In this document: positions 54,538 to 63,647 of the stretch, one piece after another
How positions within the stretch are numbered: position 1 is the first letter of the stretch
Layout: each line of letters starts with the position of its first letter
From: Muribaculaceae bacterium
GTDB lineage: Bacteria > Bacteroidota > Bacteroidia > Bacteroidales > Muribaculaceae
Assembly: GCA_017621845.1 (NCBI GenBank)
Contig: JAGASI010000024.1
Span: 1-64,000, forward strand
Direction of reading: 5' to 3'
Length of the DNA: 64,000 nt
Translations under genes and position numbers: made by a program
The notes under the pieces: generated by a model
What the model was told of the DNA's origin: nothing
Database searches by the model: none
The model's input: the letters and a program-made list of their open reading frames with translations, nothing else

Positions 54538-55572
54538 TCATTGGGCCGGTGTTGAATTGGACTGATGGTTAGTAGTATAGGGTGTAATCATCGATGTGAC
54601 AGCTGACAGGATACATGTTGCGGAAATATAGGCAAGTGCTAATATTATGCCGTCTGTGATATCGAGCCCGGTAATGTGGTTGTATGTTCCTGATATCAGC
54701 CAGCTTAAGAAGGACAGCCACAGCGTGGCCTGTACTGATAGACATAGTGTGCACCAATGTTGTGCACGATAATGTTGATACCAGATGCTCCAGAATGAGT
54801 AGGGCAGACAGCAGATGTTGAACAGGGCAAGCCATGGCCAGCTACCGGGAAATGCTGACATGGCGATAAGGGATACGCTGAAATAGCTGAGACCAATCTC
54901 GCTCCAGCTGAAAACTCCAAATAACTTGGCGCCCTCGGAGGATAATACATGGTCACATCCTCCATGTTGAACCACGCCACATACTCGGTCGGCAGTAGAT
55001 GAATCCACGTGCCAGGTTTTCTTGATGAGCAGCACACTCGTGAGGATGCCGATAATATTCAGCAGGCACACAAGGGTGGTGCCTACGCCGGTGAATACGT
55101 CTGTGTATATCCCCCCTAAAATCACCAATGCCAATGGACCGAGTGCGAGAGCCAGATTGCGGCAACGGGTGATGAATGATACAAATTCATGACGGCCTAA
55201 GTCCGGCTCACGGGACTTGTCGGTAGGGAAAGCCATAAATACAGTGCCATCAAGTCGTGCCTGAAATTCATCGCGAGGCGAGGATTGATGTTTGCTGTTA
55301 TATAGATATTCTACTGTGTTGTCGCTGATCTTGGTAATTATTACAAAGGTGCCGGCTGAGGTGCGAGCCATGAACGGTGGGGTCAGTGTCATCACATCAG
55401 CGGGTTTGTCGCATTTATAACCGGTAGATTCAATGTTATAGGACTTAAGCGCATAGGCCAGCCCGAATAGTGACTTGAAAGGCATGTTACGGTACACACG
55501 GTCGGAATATTCTGACGTGTGCGGGACCTCGAGTTCGCTAAGAAAGTCAGTGAGGAGGGTGTGTCGTGCCAT
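54538..55572 (-). CDS. VKOR-family thiol oxidoreductase with an N-terminal degenerate C39-like domain
   Basis: A 344-residue membrane protein. Residues 1-115 resemble a peptidase C39 domain, but the catalytic Cys and His are absent; the FKSLFGLAYALKSYNI helix and the LYNS end of the fold remain. About 135-310 form a VKOR helix bundle with the loop cysteines Cys198 and Cys206 and the quinone-side CxxC Cys274 and Cys277 (HWCTLC). VKOR proteins reoxidise periplasmic thiol enzymes by passing electrons to quinone. No fused thioredoxin domain follows, unlike many relatives; a separate thioredoxin gene lies 29 bases upstream. Confidence 0.83.
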   Translation of the reverse strand: MARHTLLTDFLSELEVPHTSEYSDRVYRNMPFKSLFGLAYALKSYNIESTGYKCDKPADVMTLTPPFMARTSAGTFVIITKISDNTVEYLYNSKHQSSPRDEFQARLDGTVFMAFPTDKSREPDLGRHEFVSFITRCRNLALALGPLALVILGGIYTDVFTGVGTTLVCLLNIIGILTSVLLIKKTWHVDSSTADRVCGVVQHGGCDHVLSSEGAKLFGVFSWSEIGLSYFSVSLIAMSAFPGSWPWLALFNICCLPYSFWSIWYQHYRAQHWCTLCLSVQATLWLSFLSWLISGTYNHITGLDITDGIILALAYISATCILSAVTSMITPYTTNHQSNSTPAQ

Positions 55573-55601
55573 GGTTCTTGAATGTGGTAAAGAAAAAGGC
55601 G

Positions 55602-55895
55602 TTAAAGATGAGACTGAACATTGTTGAGAAGTACCTCAGCGTCGAGCTCACCGGTATGACGCCAACGCTCCACTCCGTCTTTATAAATGATGAAAGTGGG
55701 CACTGACTCGACGTTGTAAACCGATGCTGCCCTGGAATTATTGTCAATGTCAAGCTGAACAACTTGGGCGCGTCCTTCAAGTAATTCTTTAACCTGGGCC
55801 ACGATGGACATCATGTGTTGGCAGTGAGGGCACCAGGAGGCATAAAATTCAACAAGTACGACGTCACTCGATTTAATTATTTCTTGGTATGTCAT
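55602..55895 (-). CDS. Thioredoxin-like protein next to the VKOR gene
   Basis: A 97-residue thioredoxin fold with the active site WCPHC (Cys22, Cys25) and the cis-Pro segment ESVPTFIIYK near 62. I chose the ATG at 55895 (MTYQEII) because relatives begin there; a longer frame from 55946 would add an unsupported segment. No signal peptide is seen, so the protein is predicted cytoplasmic. The gene precedes the VKOR gene, with which it is probably cotranscribed. Confidence 0.88.
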   Translation of the reverse strand: MTYQEIIKSSDVVLVEFYASWCPHCQHMMSIVAQVKELLEGRAQVVQLDIDNNSRAASVYNVESVPTFIIYKDGVERWRHTGELDAEVLLNNVQSHL

Positions 55896-56001
55896 AGTAT
55901 AAGGGATTAAAATAAAAGTGTGGTTACCAAGATAACAATGCCCCATCCGATAAGTTCAAATTGATATAAGGACGGTATATAAATTGGTGATGATATAGGT
56001 A

Positions 56002-56955
56002 TTATACAGTGATTGAGTGGAGAGGCCTAATAGTGTTGAAGGTTGTCAGCAGGTCGGTGGGTGTACAGTCTTCGTCGTGGTCTGTGAGTCGGGTGAGATA
56101 GGCCAGATGGCCGATAATCCTCTCGGGAGAATGTTTTTTTCTCAGTTCTTCCATCGACATTGCTCCATCACGTTTGGAGAGGCGTTGTCCGGCTTTATTG
56201 ACTAGAAGTGGAATATGACACCATTGAGGTATGTTGTAGCCTAAAAGTTCATAGAGATAGATTTGTTGGGCCGAAGATAACAATAAGTCGTTGCCACGAA
56301 CAACCTCTGTGACCCCCATGAGAGCGTCATCAACGACGACAGCGAGTTGATAGGCCCATGCACCGTCGGCCCGGCGTAATATGAAATCGCCACAGTGATG
56401 GGCAAGGTTGACCGACTGCTGACCATACACTTTATCGGTGAATAAAATGTCTCGGTCGGGGACATATATACGTGTTGAGCATCCTTGAGTGTCATAGGAG
56501 GTGTTGAACGGAGGCCTTGGGGCAGGACGGCATGTGCCTGCATATACAACGCGCCCGTCACTCTGATGAGGAGCTTGAGTGGAGAGAATATCGCTACGGC
56601 GACAGTGACATGGATAAGTTAATCCCATAGATGTTAGTCGTGTCAAGATTTGGTCATAGAAGTGACTCCTTAAGCTCTGACAGTATGGGCCGTGTTTACC
56701 GATGTTGTCCAATCCTCCTTCGTCCCAGCTGAGGCCGAGCCATTGTAGATCGTCCTCAATAAGTCGGGCGTATTCATGACGAGAACGTTGTGGGTCGAGG
56801 TCTTCGATGCGCAGTATCCATCGTCCTCGGCGTGTCTTGACAGATAACCACGATATTAATGCCGCATATATATTACCCAGATGCATACGACCGCTGGGCG
56901 ATGGCGCGTATCGCCCTACCGGGGTGTTGTTGTCTGTTTTAGTGGTATTGTTCAT
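56002..56955 (-). CDS. gluQ: Glutamyl-Q tRNA(Asp) synthetase
   Basis: A 317-residue truncated glutamyl-tRNA synthetase without the anticodon-binding domain, which attaches glutamate to the queuosine at position 34 of tRNA-Asp. The HIGH-like motif is APSPSGRMHLGN (17-28), KMSKS is replaced by LSKRDG near 260, and a zinc site is formed in YPCHCRRSD near 114. It is a single gene after the thioredoxin, reading from its own region. Other fused or duplicated GluRS-like enzymes are possible but the short length supports this call. Confidence 0.9.
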   Translation of the reverse strand: MNNTTKTDNNTPVGRYAPSPSGRMHLGNIYAALISWLSVKTRRGRWILRIEDLDPQRSRHEYARLIEDDLQWLGLSWDEGGLDNIGKHGPYCQSLRSHFYDQILTRLTSMGLTYPCHCRRSDILSTQAPHQSDGRVVYAGTCRPAPRPPFNTSYDTQGCSTRIYVPDRDILFTDKVYGQQSVNLAHHCGDFILRRADGAWAYQLAVVVDDALMGVTEVVRGNDLLLSSAQQIYLYELLGYNIPQWCHIPLLVNKAGQRLSKRDGAMSMEELRKKHSPERIIGHLAYLTRLTDHDEDCTPTDLLTTFNTIRPLHSITV

Positions 56956-57091
56956 AAATGTGTAATGAAGCGGGACATGACTTGACAGCGTGCAGACAGT
57001 ATAGATTGGTCAGGGTTCTCCCCTCCCATTCATTAAAATGCATCGGTGTGATTATGTCACATTATGATATCGTTTTTTATTAAGGTGTTAT

Positions 57092-57127
57092 AAAAAATTA
57101 ATGCCCGCGTCTCACGACGAAGGCATT
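57092..57127 (-). terminator. Terminator of rpsF-rpsR-rplI
   Basis: AATGCC (57100-57105) with GGCATT (57122-57127) and an inner CGTC/GACG stem, followed on the minus strand by a run of T (A-run at 57092-57097 on plus). Confidence 0.9.
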
Positions 57128-57171
57128 GTTGGAGGGGTATAATAGAATTTGGGAATTTGTGTTCAATACAA

Positions 57172-57615
57172 TTATTCAGCTACAACCTCAAATGGGATTT
57201 CGACAGAAACTTCCTTGTGGAGGTTAACAGTAGCGGTGTATTTGCCCACTTCTTTAACAGGCTCTTTAATGGCGATGAGCTTGCGGTCAACATTGTGGCC
57301 GAGCTTCTCGAGGGCCTCAGCGATTTGGATAGCGTTAACAGAACCAAATACTGTGCCGGTAGAGCTTGTTTTAGCGCCGATTGTGAGTTCTACGCCCTGA
57401 AGTTGAGCGGCGAGAGCCTCGGCATCGGCTTTGATTTTGGCAAGTTTGTGAGCACGTTGACGCTGATTTTCAGCTAAAACCTTAAGAGCTGAAGGAGTAG
57501 CGATTACAGCTTTGGCGGTCGGAATAAGATAGTTGCGACCATAGCCGTTTTTTACTTCTACGACGTCGTCCTTGTATCCAAGTCCGCGAACGTCTTCTTT
57601 GAGAATAATCTTCAT
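57172..57615 (-). CDS. rplI: Ribosomal protein L9
   Basis: A 147-residue protein of the large subunit that binds 23S rRNA domain V. The N-terminal signature GLGYKDDVVEVKNGYGRNYLIP (about 11-32) is unmistakable and is joined by a long helix to the C-terminal domain. It is the last gene of the rpsF-rpsR-rplI operon, 24 bases after rpsR. Confidence 0.97.
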   Translation of the reverse strand: MKIILKEDVRGLGYKDDVVEVKNGYGRNYLIPTAKAVIATPSALKVLAENQRQRAHKLAKIKADAEALAAQLQGVELTIGAKTSSTGTVFGSVNAIQIAEALEKLGHNVDRKLIAIKEPVKEVGKYTATVNLHKEVSVEIPFEVVAE

Positions 57616-57639
57616 ATAAGTAATCCTTGAGCTAAATGG

Positions 57640-57909
57640 TTATTTCATAAGGTCAGTAACGTAGGGCAGGAGGGCAAGGTGACGAGCACGTTTAACGGCC
57701 TGGGCTACACGACGCTGGAATTTAAGAGAAGTACCTGTGATACGGCGGGGAAGTATTTTGCCCTGCTCGTTGAGGAATTTCTTCAGGAACTCGGGATCCT
57801 TATAATCAACATATTTGATGCCACTGCGTTTAAAGCGACAATATTTTTTCTTTTTAACGTCTACTGACATGGGGGTCAGGTAGCGGATTTCAGATTGAGC
57901 TTGTGCCAT
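57640..57909 (-). CDS. rpsR: Ribosomal protein S18
   Basis: An 89-residue small-subunit protein that binds with S6 on the platform. The conserved block [22 protein letters not shown] (32-53) and the basic RRITGTS are intact. An N-terminal extension of about 14 residues is usual in Bacteroidetes. It starts three bases after the rpsF stop. Confidence 0.97.
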   Translation of the reverse strand: MAQAQSEIRYLTPMSVDVKKKKYCRFKRSGIKYVDYKDPEFLKKFLNEQGKILPRRITGTSLKFQRRVAQAVKRARHLALLPYVTDLMK

Positions 57910-57912
57910 GAT

Positions 57913-58290
57913 TTAGTCCTCCTTTACAGTTTCGGCAGCAGGAGCTGCGGTTTCATTTTGTTTGTTACCTTTAAGGCTACGACGTTTGGCTGCATATTCG
58001 GCAGCATATTTGTCTAAGCGGAATGTGAGGAAGCGGATGACACGTTCGTCACGACGGTAGGCTGTCTCGAGTTTTTTTACTACATCACCGGGGGCGTCAA
58101 ACTCAATCAGAGTATAATATCCGGTTGATTTCTTGTCAATGGGGTAGGCCAGTTTTTTAAGACCCCATTCTTCGGTGTTCACCAAAGTAGCACCGTTGTC
58201 GGTGAGGACCTTGCTGAATTTTTCTACCGCTTCCTTCATCTGAACATCAGACAAAACGGGAGTTAAAATGAAAACGGTTTCGTAATGCAT
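57913..58290 (-). CDS. rpsF: Ribosomal protein S6
   Basis: A 125-residue small-subunit protein pairing with S18. Residues 1-98 form the S6 domain ([37 protein letters not shown]); the C-terminal tail to 125 is Ala/Glu-rich and disordered. It is the first gene of the operon, with a long leader from the promoter at 58397-58366. No ssb gene lies between rpsF and rpsR, unlike the common Firmicutes order. Confidence 0.97.
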   Translation of the reverse strand: MHYETVFILTPVLSDVQMKEAVEKFSKVLTDNGATLVNTEEWGLKKLAYPIDKKSTGYYTLIEFDAPGDVVKKLETAYRRDERVIRFLTFRLDKYAAEYAAKRRSLKGNKQNETAAPAAETVKED

Positions 58291-58365
58291 TGTTTATTAA
58301 TGTATTAAATGAATGATTTTTGTCGGCTTAGGTTGTGTTTAAATGATTTTGTCCCAAACCGGTGG

Positions 58366-58397
58366 CAAAGGTAGTAATTTCTTTGTAATCCACCAAA
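58366..58397 (-). promoter_or_regulatory. Promoter of rpsF-rpsR-rplI
   Basis: Minus strand: TTTG (58397-58394), 20 bases, TACCTTTG (58373-58366), a near-consensus match. The leader of about 70 bases before the rpsF ATG could carry S6:S18 autoregulation, but I cannot confirm a structure. Confidence 0.83.
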
Positions 58398-58542
58398 TTT
58401 TTTGGAGCGCTCGTTTATTAATTTATCCGTGGGTTCAACTTCGCTGACATGTTAGCAGACAATAAGAGCACTGATTGGCTTACGTATGGTTTGTCAGATT
58501 GGGGATTGATTAAACTATAGGTTGTTTAAAAGTAAATATACT

Positions 58543-59529
58543 CTAATGTTTTATCCAATTGATGATTGTGGTGATGACTTGAGGGTCAGGCGTTGGAACG
58601 GCTTGGGAGTATTCATTCATGAGTCCTGTTATTGCCGGTTGGAATAGGTGGTTCATGCCCTGACACTCGATGACATGGGCTTTAGGGTTAAGGTTGCGAA
58701 TTGTTTCGAGATTACCAATCAATACTTGTATGTCTTTGGTCCCGTTGAGAGCAAGCCACGGAATATTGACATGTTTGATGTCGTCGGCCGGGTCATAGCG
58801 TAGCATCTCGCGGTAGTAGTCACTGCACACGGCATTTATCTGGGTGGTGACTTGCTCTTGAACCTGAGGTAAGCGGGCGGTGTCACTGAGCTTGGCGTTG
58901 ATATGGTTATATATCAGTGTGCGTGCAGTAATGGCGGGTAGTGGAGACTTGGCTACATCCATGATATATCGTTGGTCGTGTTCAGCGTCCCATCGTCCGG
59001 TATGAGCCACGGCTATTGCTCTTGACTGTGACATGATAAGAGAATCGCCGGCCCAGGCCGGAGCAGCCAAGGTAATAATATAGCCAACTCGGGGATTGTG
59101 AGCACCCTGGCGTATGGCAATGGTGCCTCCTTGGGAATGTCCGAGGATACCGATACGGCTCTCGGGGTATAGGGAGTCGACATAGGCGATGGCGCGCGTG
59201 ATATCGCTGTTGAGCATATCCACGGTGTTGCCCGATATATTACCGGTGCTGGCGCCGACACCACGGTCGTCGAGTCTCAATGATGCTATGCCATGGGTCG
59301 CGAGGGAGTCGGCAATGACTTTGAACGGTTTATGGCCCATAATCGTTTCGTCTCGGTCCTGGGGCCCGCTTCCGGTCACCATTATCACCACATCTTCCGG
59401 TGTCTTGCTACCCGGCGTTACCAGTGTCCCGGCCAGCGAAACTCCGTTACCTGATATTATTACTTCTCGGTTGATACTTATACACTGTAAAAAAGAGAAA
59501 GTCAGCAACGCGGCGATTAATGGTCTCAT
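58543..59529 (-). CDS. Alpha/beta hydrolase, exported
   Basis: A 328-residue hydrolase with an N-terminal export signal (1-16, FLQC at its end, possibly a lipoprotein). The nucleophile motif is GHSQGG (Ser132), the oxyanion part VTGSGPQDRDE stands near 51-61, and the Asp and His of the triad lie in NGTKDIQ and GMNHLF. The SGPQDRD pattern is typical for a family of bacterial acyl-esterases or peptidases of unknown substrate. It is 21 bases after the RSH gene. Confidence 0.83.
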   Translation of the reverse strand: MRPLIAALLTFSFLQCISINREVIISGNGVSLAGTLVTPGSKTPEDVVIMVTGSGPQDRDETIMGHKPFKVIADSLATHGIASLRLDDRGVGASTGNISGNTVDMLNSDITRAIAYVDSLYPESRIGILGHSQGGTIAIRQGAHNPRVGYIITLAAPAWAGDSLIMSQSRAIAVAHTGRWDAEHDQRYIMDVAKSPLPAITARTLIYNHINAKLSDTARLPQVQEQVTTQINAVCSDYYREMLRYDPADDIKHVNIPWLALNGTKDIQVLIGNLETIRNLNPKAHVIECQGMNHLFQPAITGLMNEYSQAVPTPDPQVITTIINWIKH

Positions 59530-59550
59530 GTTGGGTGGGGAGATGTTGGG

Positions 59551-61485
59551 TTAGTAGCGTTTGACTTCGTCTACGCTGTCTATGGCCGAAATGGAACGGA
59601 TGATAGAGGCTAATTCATCGGCCGAATGTACGCCAAATGAGATTTTGCAGGTGACTATTGAGTCGACAGTCGAGGTGTTGATGGAGTCGATGGCGAGCTT
59701 GAGCCGATTGGTGATACAATCAACCAGATCAACAAACAGGTGGTATCGGTCGATGGCTTTGATAATGATAGTGACGGGGTAAAGTGTCTCGTCGGGCTCA
59801 AAGTCGACGGCAACTATGCAGTCGCCTTGCTGAGAAGCATAGCATATCGCGTCGGGGCAGTCGCGTTTGTGTAGCGTGATGGATCCATCGGCCTCTTTAA
59901 ATCCTATTACTTCCTCGCCGGGGATAGGGTTACAACATGAGCGATGACAGTATTTGGGTTTGGGCAGTGTGTTGAAATAGGCTGCTATAAGATTTTTGGC
60001 TTTATAAGTCACTACAGCCTCGAGCCAGTCGCGGGAGGGATTGATGTTATTGTCGGTAAAAACCTGAACGACGTCGCCACGACGCAGTGGAGCTTTTATC
60101 GGTGTCAGGAAGCCATTGACACGTGCATACTTGGTTTTATGGCCTTTTTCGGCCATAGTCTCATAGGCAAAGTCAAGTACTGTGGCTTTCTGGGGAAGAA
60201 TTACGGGTGAGCCTTGGGTAGTGAAGGTCATGATGTCATCGTTGTAGAATGAGGTTACGACTTTCTCGATGAAGTTGGTACCGTCACGGCCTTGTTTGGC
60301 AATGTCTCGTAAGACACCGCGAAATTTTTCAATCCAGCGTTTGATATTATCCTCGTGTCGGTCGGCTACACATCCTAACTGAGAGTCACGCACCATCCGT
60401 TCCGATGATATATGTACTTCTTGCCAACGGCCGAAGTCGGCCAATAGCTTGACGTGGAAGCTCTGGTAACCGTTTTCCTTGGGTGAGTCAATATAATTGG
60501 ATATGCCACCGGGTTTTTCGCGGAAGTGGTCGGTGAGCACCGAGTATATTTTCAGAGCCATGTTTTTCTCGGTGATGTGGCCGGGAGTCTTGAAGATAAT
60601 TTCGGTAAAGTGGCGATATTTCAGGTGGTTGAAGTCGTCGCCATATTTATGCATCTTGCGCCAGATGCTGTAAGGCTGACGATATTCGATGAATACGTTG
60701 ACATCGATACCGGCTTGGGCCATGGTCTGCCTGATCTGGCTTACAAAGCGGTCGAGACGTTCGCGTTGACCTACCCGGTCCTGCTCGGTGAGGTATTGGA
60801 TTTCTTGATATTCGTGAGGACAACGGAAGCGAAAGCTGAGGTTCTCCAGCTCGGTCTTGACATTATATAATCCCAGACGGTTGGCCAAGGGTGCATAGAA
60901 GTAGTCGGTCTCACCGGCGATTTTCATTTGTTTGTCGGGGCGCATGGATGAGAGTGTGCGCATGTTGTGAAGACGGTCTGAAAGTTTGACTAACAGCGCG
61001 CGTATGTCATATTGTACCGAGTCAAGCATCTGACGGTAGTTGTCAACTTGCCTGGAGTACTCATATTTTTCTTTCTTGGGTTTAGTGACCACCCTTACCA
61101 GGAATGACACGTCTCGTCCAAAACGTTTTTCAATATCCTCGACTGTGTAAGGGGTGTCCTCGACCACGTCATGAAGGAACGCGGCGATGACCGATGCCGA
61201 ATCGAGCATCAGTTCCTCGGCAGCGATGGTGGCGACTGCTATAGGATGTAGGATATAAGGCTCGCCGGTCTTGCGTTTCTGAGGGGCATGAGCCTCACGA
61301 GCCAGCGCAAAGGCATCTTTGATAGTGGCAAGTTCTTGAGGAGTGACGCGTGAAGCCATCACATCAAACACGTGAGCGGCTCGTTGCTCTATCAGGGTGT
61401 TGTAGTCAATGTCGTCTGAAAGCGGGGTGGAATGGACGATGGATGATTGGTTGTTCGGCGGTAGAGTGTTCATATCCTGTGTCAT
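59551..61485 (-). CDS. RelA/SpoT-family protein with intact hydrolase and degenerate synthetase
   Basis: A 644-residue RSH protein, from the ATG at 61485 (a TTG upstream is also in frame). The HD hydrolase domain is intact: the HPIAVA block, HDVVEDT and RLHNMRT. The synthetase domain keeps YSIWRKM and SPKENGYQSFH but lacks key residues: the FDLIAIR Asp is replaced in FNHLKYRHFTEIIF, GRFKDY is GGISNY, and AHW is lost. A TGS domain (about 410-475) and a C-terminal ACT domain follow. It probably degrades (p)ppGpp and lacks synthesis; a second RSH gene would be needed elsewhere. Confidence 0.86.
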   Translation of the reverse strand: MTQDMNTLPPNNQSSIVHSTPLSDDIDYNTLIEQRAAHVFDVMASRVTPQELATIKDAFALAREAHAPQKRKTGEPYILHPIAVATIAAEELMLDSASVIAAFLHDVVEDTPYTVEDIEKRFGRDVSFLVRVVTKPKKEKYEYSRQVDNYRQMLDSVQYDIRALLVKLSDRLHNMRTLSSMRPDKQMKIAGETDYFYAPLANRLGLYNVKTELENLSFRFRCPHEYQEIQYLTEQDRVGQRERLDRFVSQIRQTMAQAGIDVNVFIEYRQPYSIWRKMHKYGDDFNHLKYRHFTEIIFKTPGHITEKNMALKIYSVLTDHFREKPGGISNYIDSPKENGYQSFHVKLLADFGRWQEVHISSERMVRDSQLGCVADRHEDNIKRWIEKFRGVLRDIAKQGRDGTNFIEKVVTSFYNDDIMTFTTQGSPVILPQKATVLDFAYETMAEKGHKTKYARVNGFLTPIKAPLRRGDVVQVFTDNNINPSRDWLEAVVTYKAKNLIAAYFNTLPKPKYCHRSCCNPIPGEEVIGFKEADGSITLHKRDCPDAICYASQQGDCIVAVDFEPDETLYPVTIIIKAIDRYHLFVDLVDCITNRLKLAIDSINTSTVDSIVTCKISFGVHSADELASIIRSISAIDSVDEVKRY

Positions 61486-61510
61486 ATCTGTAATTATCAA
61501 ACGTTCCCGA

Positions 61511-61540
61511 CAAATTTACAAAAAAACTTCTGACACACAA
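61511..61540 (-). promoter_or_regulatory. Promoter of the RSH gene
   Basis: Minus strand: a TTG-type -33 near 61540-61538, 19 bases, TAAATTTG (61518-61511), giving a leader of about 20 bases to the ATG at 61485. Confidence 0.65.
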
Positions 61541-61768
61541 TTCCATTGTCGAGACAAAATAAATAGTTGCGGAACTAATTACAAAATCGAGAGTGGTTGT
61601 AAAGTCGATGAGACATATACTATACTGCCGCATCTGTGGGGCTTTAGCCCATAGCTTCAATAATATGGCTATTATTATGTTCCTGCGGTTCATAGCATAA
61701 TAGCTTCTGATATATGCAATCAATGTTTATATAACCTCTTAATGTGCGCTTTGAGAGGGGGGGGCTAA

Positions 61769-61802
61769 AGATTAAGCCTCGGAAATTTCCGAGGCTTAAT
61801 CT
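61769..61802 (-). terminator. Hairpin after spt, possible terminator
   Basis: A perfect 14-bp stem (AGATTAAGCCTCGG with CCGAGGCTTAATCT) around AAATTT, 20 bases past the spt stop. On the minus strand it is followed by CTTTAGCC and C-runs rather than a T-run, so it may protect a 3' end instead of terminating strictly. Confidence 0.65.
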
Positions 61803-61821
61803 GATATGATAAGTTGTCTTT

Positions 61822-63009
61822 TTAAGGGATAAGGTCGTGTTTGCGGAAAACTTTGCGTATTTTTTCAAGCGCAGTTGTTACTTGCTCTTTGGTGTGCGTG
61901 GCCATCAGTGAGAAACGTATCAGCGTGTCTTGGGGCGCAACGGCAGGTGAGACAACGGGGTTGACAAAAATTCCTTCATCAAGCAGGTCACGGGTGATGG
62001 TGAATGTCTTGATGTTATCGCGTATGAACAATGGTATAATCGGAGTAGATGTATTGCCAATCTCACATCCCATATCGCGGAATCCGTTGAGAGCATAATT
62101 GGTAATCTCCCAGAGGTGTTCCTGAAGCTCGGGTTCCTCAATCATGATGTCAATGGCTTTAAGAGCTGCGGCTGTAGATGCCGGGGTAATTGAGGCGGTA
62201 AAGATATAGGAACGTGAGTGGTGACGCAGGTAATTGGTTATTTCTTTGTCAGTGGCAATAAATCCGCCAAGTGATGCAAATGACTTAGAGAATGTGCCCA
62301 TAATCAGGTCAACATCATTGGTGAGGCCAAAGTGATTGACTGAGCCGCGGCCACCCTCGCCGAAGACGCCTATGGCGTGAGCCTCGTCTACCATGACGGT
62401 CGCGTCATATTTTTTGGCGAGGCGTACAATCTCGGGAATGTTGGCAACATCGCCTTCCATTGAGAACACGCCGTCGGTGACGATGAGTTTTACTTTGTCG
62501 GGTTCACAGCGTTGCAATTGTTTTTCCAACGACTCCATGTCATTGTGTTTGTATTTTAATTGCTGGCTGAAAGATAGACGCCGGCCCTCGATGATTGAGG
62601 CGTGGTCTTGTTCGTCCCACAGGATATAGTCCTCACGACCGGTCAGACATGATACGACTCCAAGGTTGACGCCAAAACCGGTGGAGTATATCATGACGTC
62701 TTCTTTGCCGATATATTCGGCAAGACGTGCTTCAAGTTTCTTGTGTAAGTCAAGTGTGCCATTGAGGAAGGGTGAACCGGCACATCCCGTGCCATACTTA
62801 CGTGTTGCCTCGATGGCGGCTTCTTTGATACGTGGGTCATTGACAAGGCCGGTATAACAGTTGGAGCCAAACATCAATACTTTTTTACCATTGATGATTA
62901 CCTCGGGGTCTTGTTCTGATGAAATTGCACGGAAATAGGGATATACGCCTGCTGCTTTAACCTCTTGGGGTACTGTGTATTTTGCAAGTTTTTGCTGGAG
63001 TAGCTTCAT
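61822..63009 (-). CDS. spt: Serine palmitoyltransferase
   Basis: A 395-residue PLP enzyme that condenses serine with an acyl-CoA to 3-ketosphinganine, the first step of sphingolipid synthesis. The PLP lysine is in GTFSKSFAS (near 242-250), the DEAHAIGVFG block near 208, and the glycine-rich FLNGTLDLH near 81. It resembles the Bacteroides Spt enzymes rather than Kbl or BioF: the N-terminus MKLLQQKLAKYTVPQ and the LSFSQQLKYKHNDM segment are as I remember them there. A TAACTTTG at 63071-63064 could be its -7. Kbl is the main alternative. Confidence 0.86.
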   Translation of the reverse strand: MKLLQQKLAKYTVPQEVKAAGVYPYFRAISSEQDPEVIINGKKVLMFGSNCYTGLVNDPRIKEAAIEATRKYGTGCAGSPFLNGTLDLHKKLEARLAEYIGKEDVMIYSTGFGVNLGVVSCLTGREDYILWDEQDHASIIEGRRLSFSQQLKYKHNDMESLEKQLQRCEPDKVKLIVTDGVFSMEGDVANIPEIVRLAKKYDATVMVDEAHAIGVFGEGGRGSVNHFGLTNDVDLIMGTFSKSFASLGGFIATDKEITNYLRHHSRSYIFTASITPASTAAALKAIDIMIEEPELQEHLWEITNYALNGFRDMGCEIGNTSTPIIPLFIRDNIKTFTITRDLLDEGIFVNPVVSPAVAPQDTLIRFSLMATHTKEQVTTALEKIRKVFRKHDLIP

Positions 63010-63290
63010 AGTTTAATAATTGTTTTCAAACTATCTGTCAGCCATTTTGGCCAAATCAGGCTACAAAGTTACATAAATTTTCCTAATCAAGATACTGGGA
63101 ACTCAAAAAAACTTGAAAAAGTTTACTAAAATGGTCGGTTCATGAGCCGATTGTGGTGGCTATGTGTTTATTATAAGTATGTTATTCTATTATACCTCTT
63201 GTTTTAGATTGTATATGGTCGTTGGTGTGTAATGTCTTGGGGTGATGAATATTGGAGGGTGATGGATGTGGTATTTATTGTAGCTTTTTA
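63010..63290. other. Intergenic region between spt and the small hypothetical gene
   Basis: A stretch of 281 bases; it holds a probable -7 (TAACTTTG, 63071-63064) for spt and no gene. Confidence 0.5.
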
Positions 63291-63647
63291 TCAGAGTGCC
63301 ACTTGAAAAGCGCCACGTATACGGTCGGTAAGGGACATTTTGACCGGCTTGATGTCGATTGCAACTTTAGAGTTTTGTTTATTCAGGAATATGATTGATG
63401 AGTGAAGAACTATGGCTACCCATTCGTCAAGATTTACTATTGCATTTATTTTGTCCAGGCTTATTGCATGGAATGGAGATTGAGGATCAATGCTGTTGAT
63501 GATGAGTTCGTTGGTGTCGGGATCGACATATACGCCGTGAAATTCTGAAGTCGATTCAAAGAGTATGGGCATGTCGAGATAATCAACAGACGATGGACGT
63601 TGGGCGAATTTTTTATACAGGTCGGTTATGTTCTGTTTGGTTATCAT
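63291..63647 (-). CDS. Hypothetical protein, 118 aa
   Basis: A soluble 118-residue protein with no signal peptide or transmembrane helix. It has an alternating pattern with HGVYVDPDTNELIINSI near 37-53 and AIVLHSSIIFLNKQ near 78-91, and a basic C-terminal segment (DIKPVKMSLTDRIRGAF). I do not recognise it. It may be conserved in Bacteroidales. It is a single gene with an AT-rich upstream region. Confidence 0.55.
   Translation of the reverse strand: MITKQNITDLYKKFAQRPSSVDYLDMPILFESTSEFHGVYVDPDTNELIINSIDPQSPFHAISLDKINAIVNLDEWVAIVLHSSIIFLNKQNSKVAIDIKPVKMSLTDRIRGAFQVAL

Larger units (their letters stand above)
61486..61821. other. Intergenic region between the RSH gene and spt
   Basis: Apart from the RSH promoter (61511-61540) and a hairpin downstream of spt (61769-61802), a run of eight G at 61757-61764 is the only other notable feature in about 330 bases. 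No gene is visible. Confidence 0.6.
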
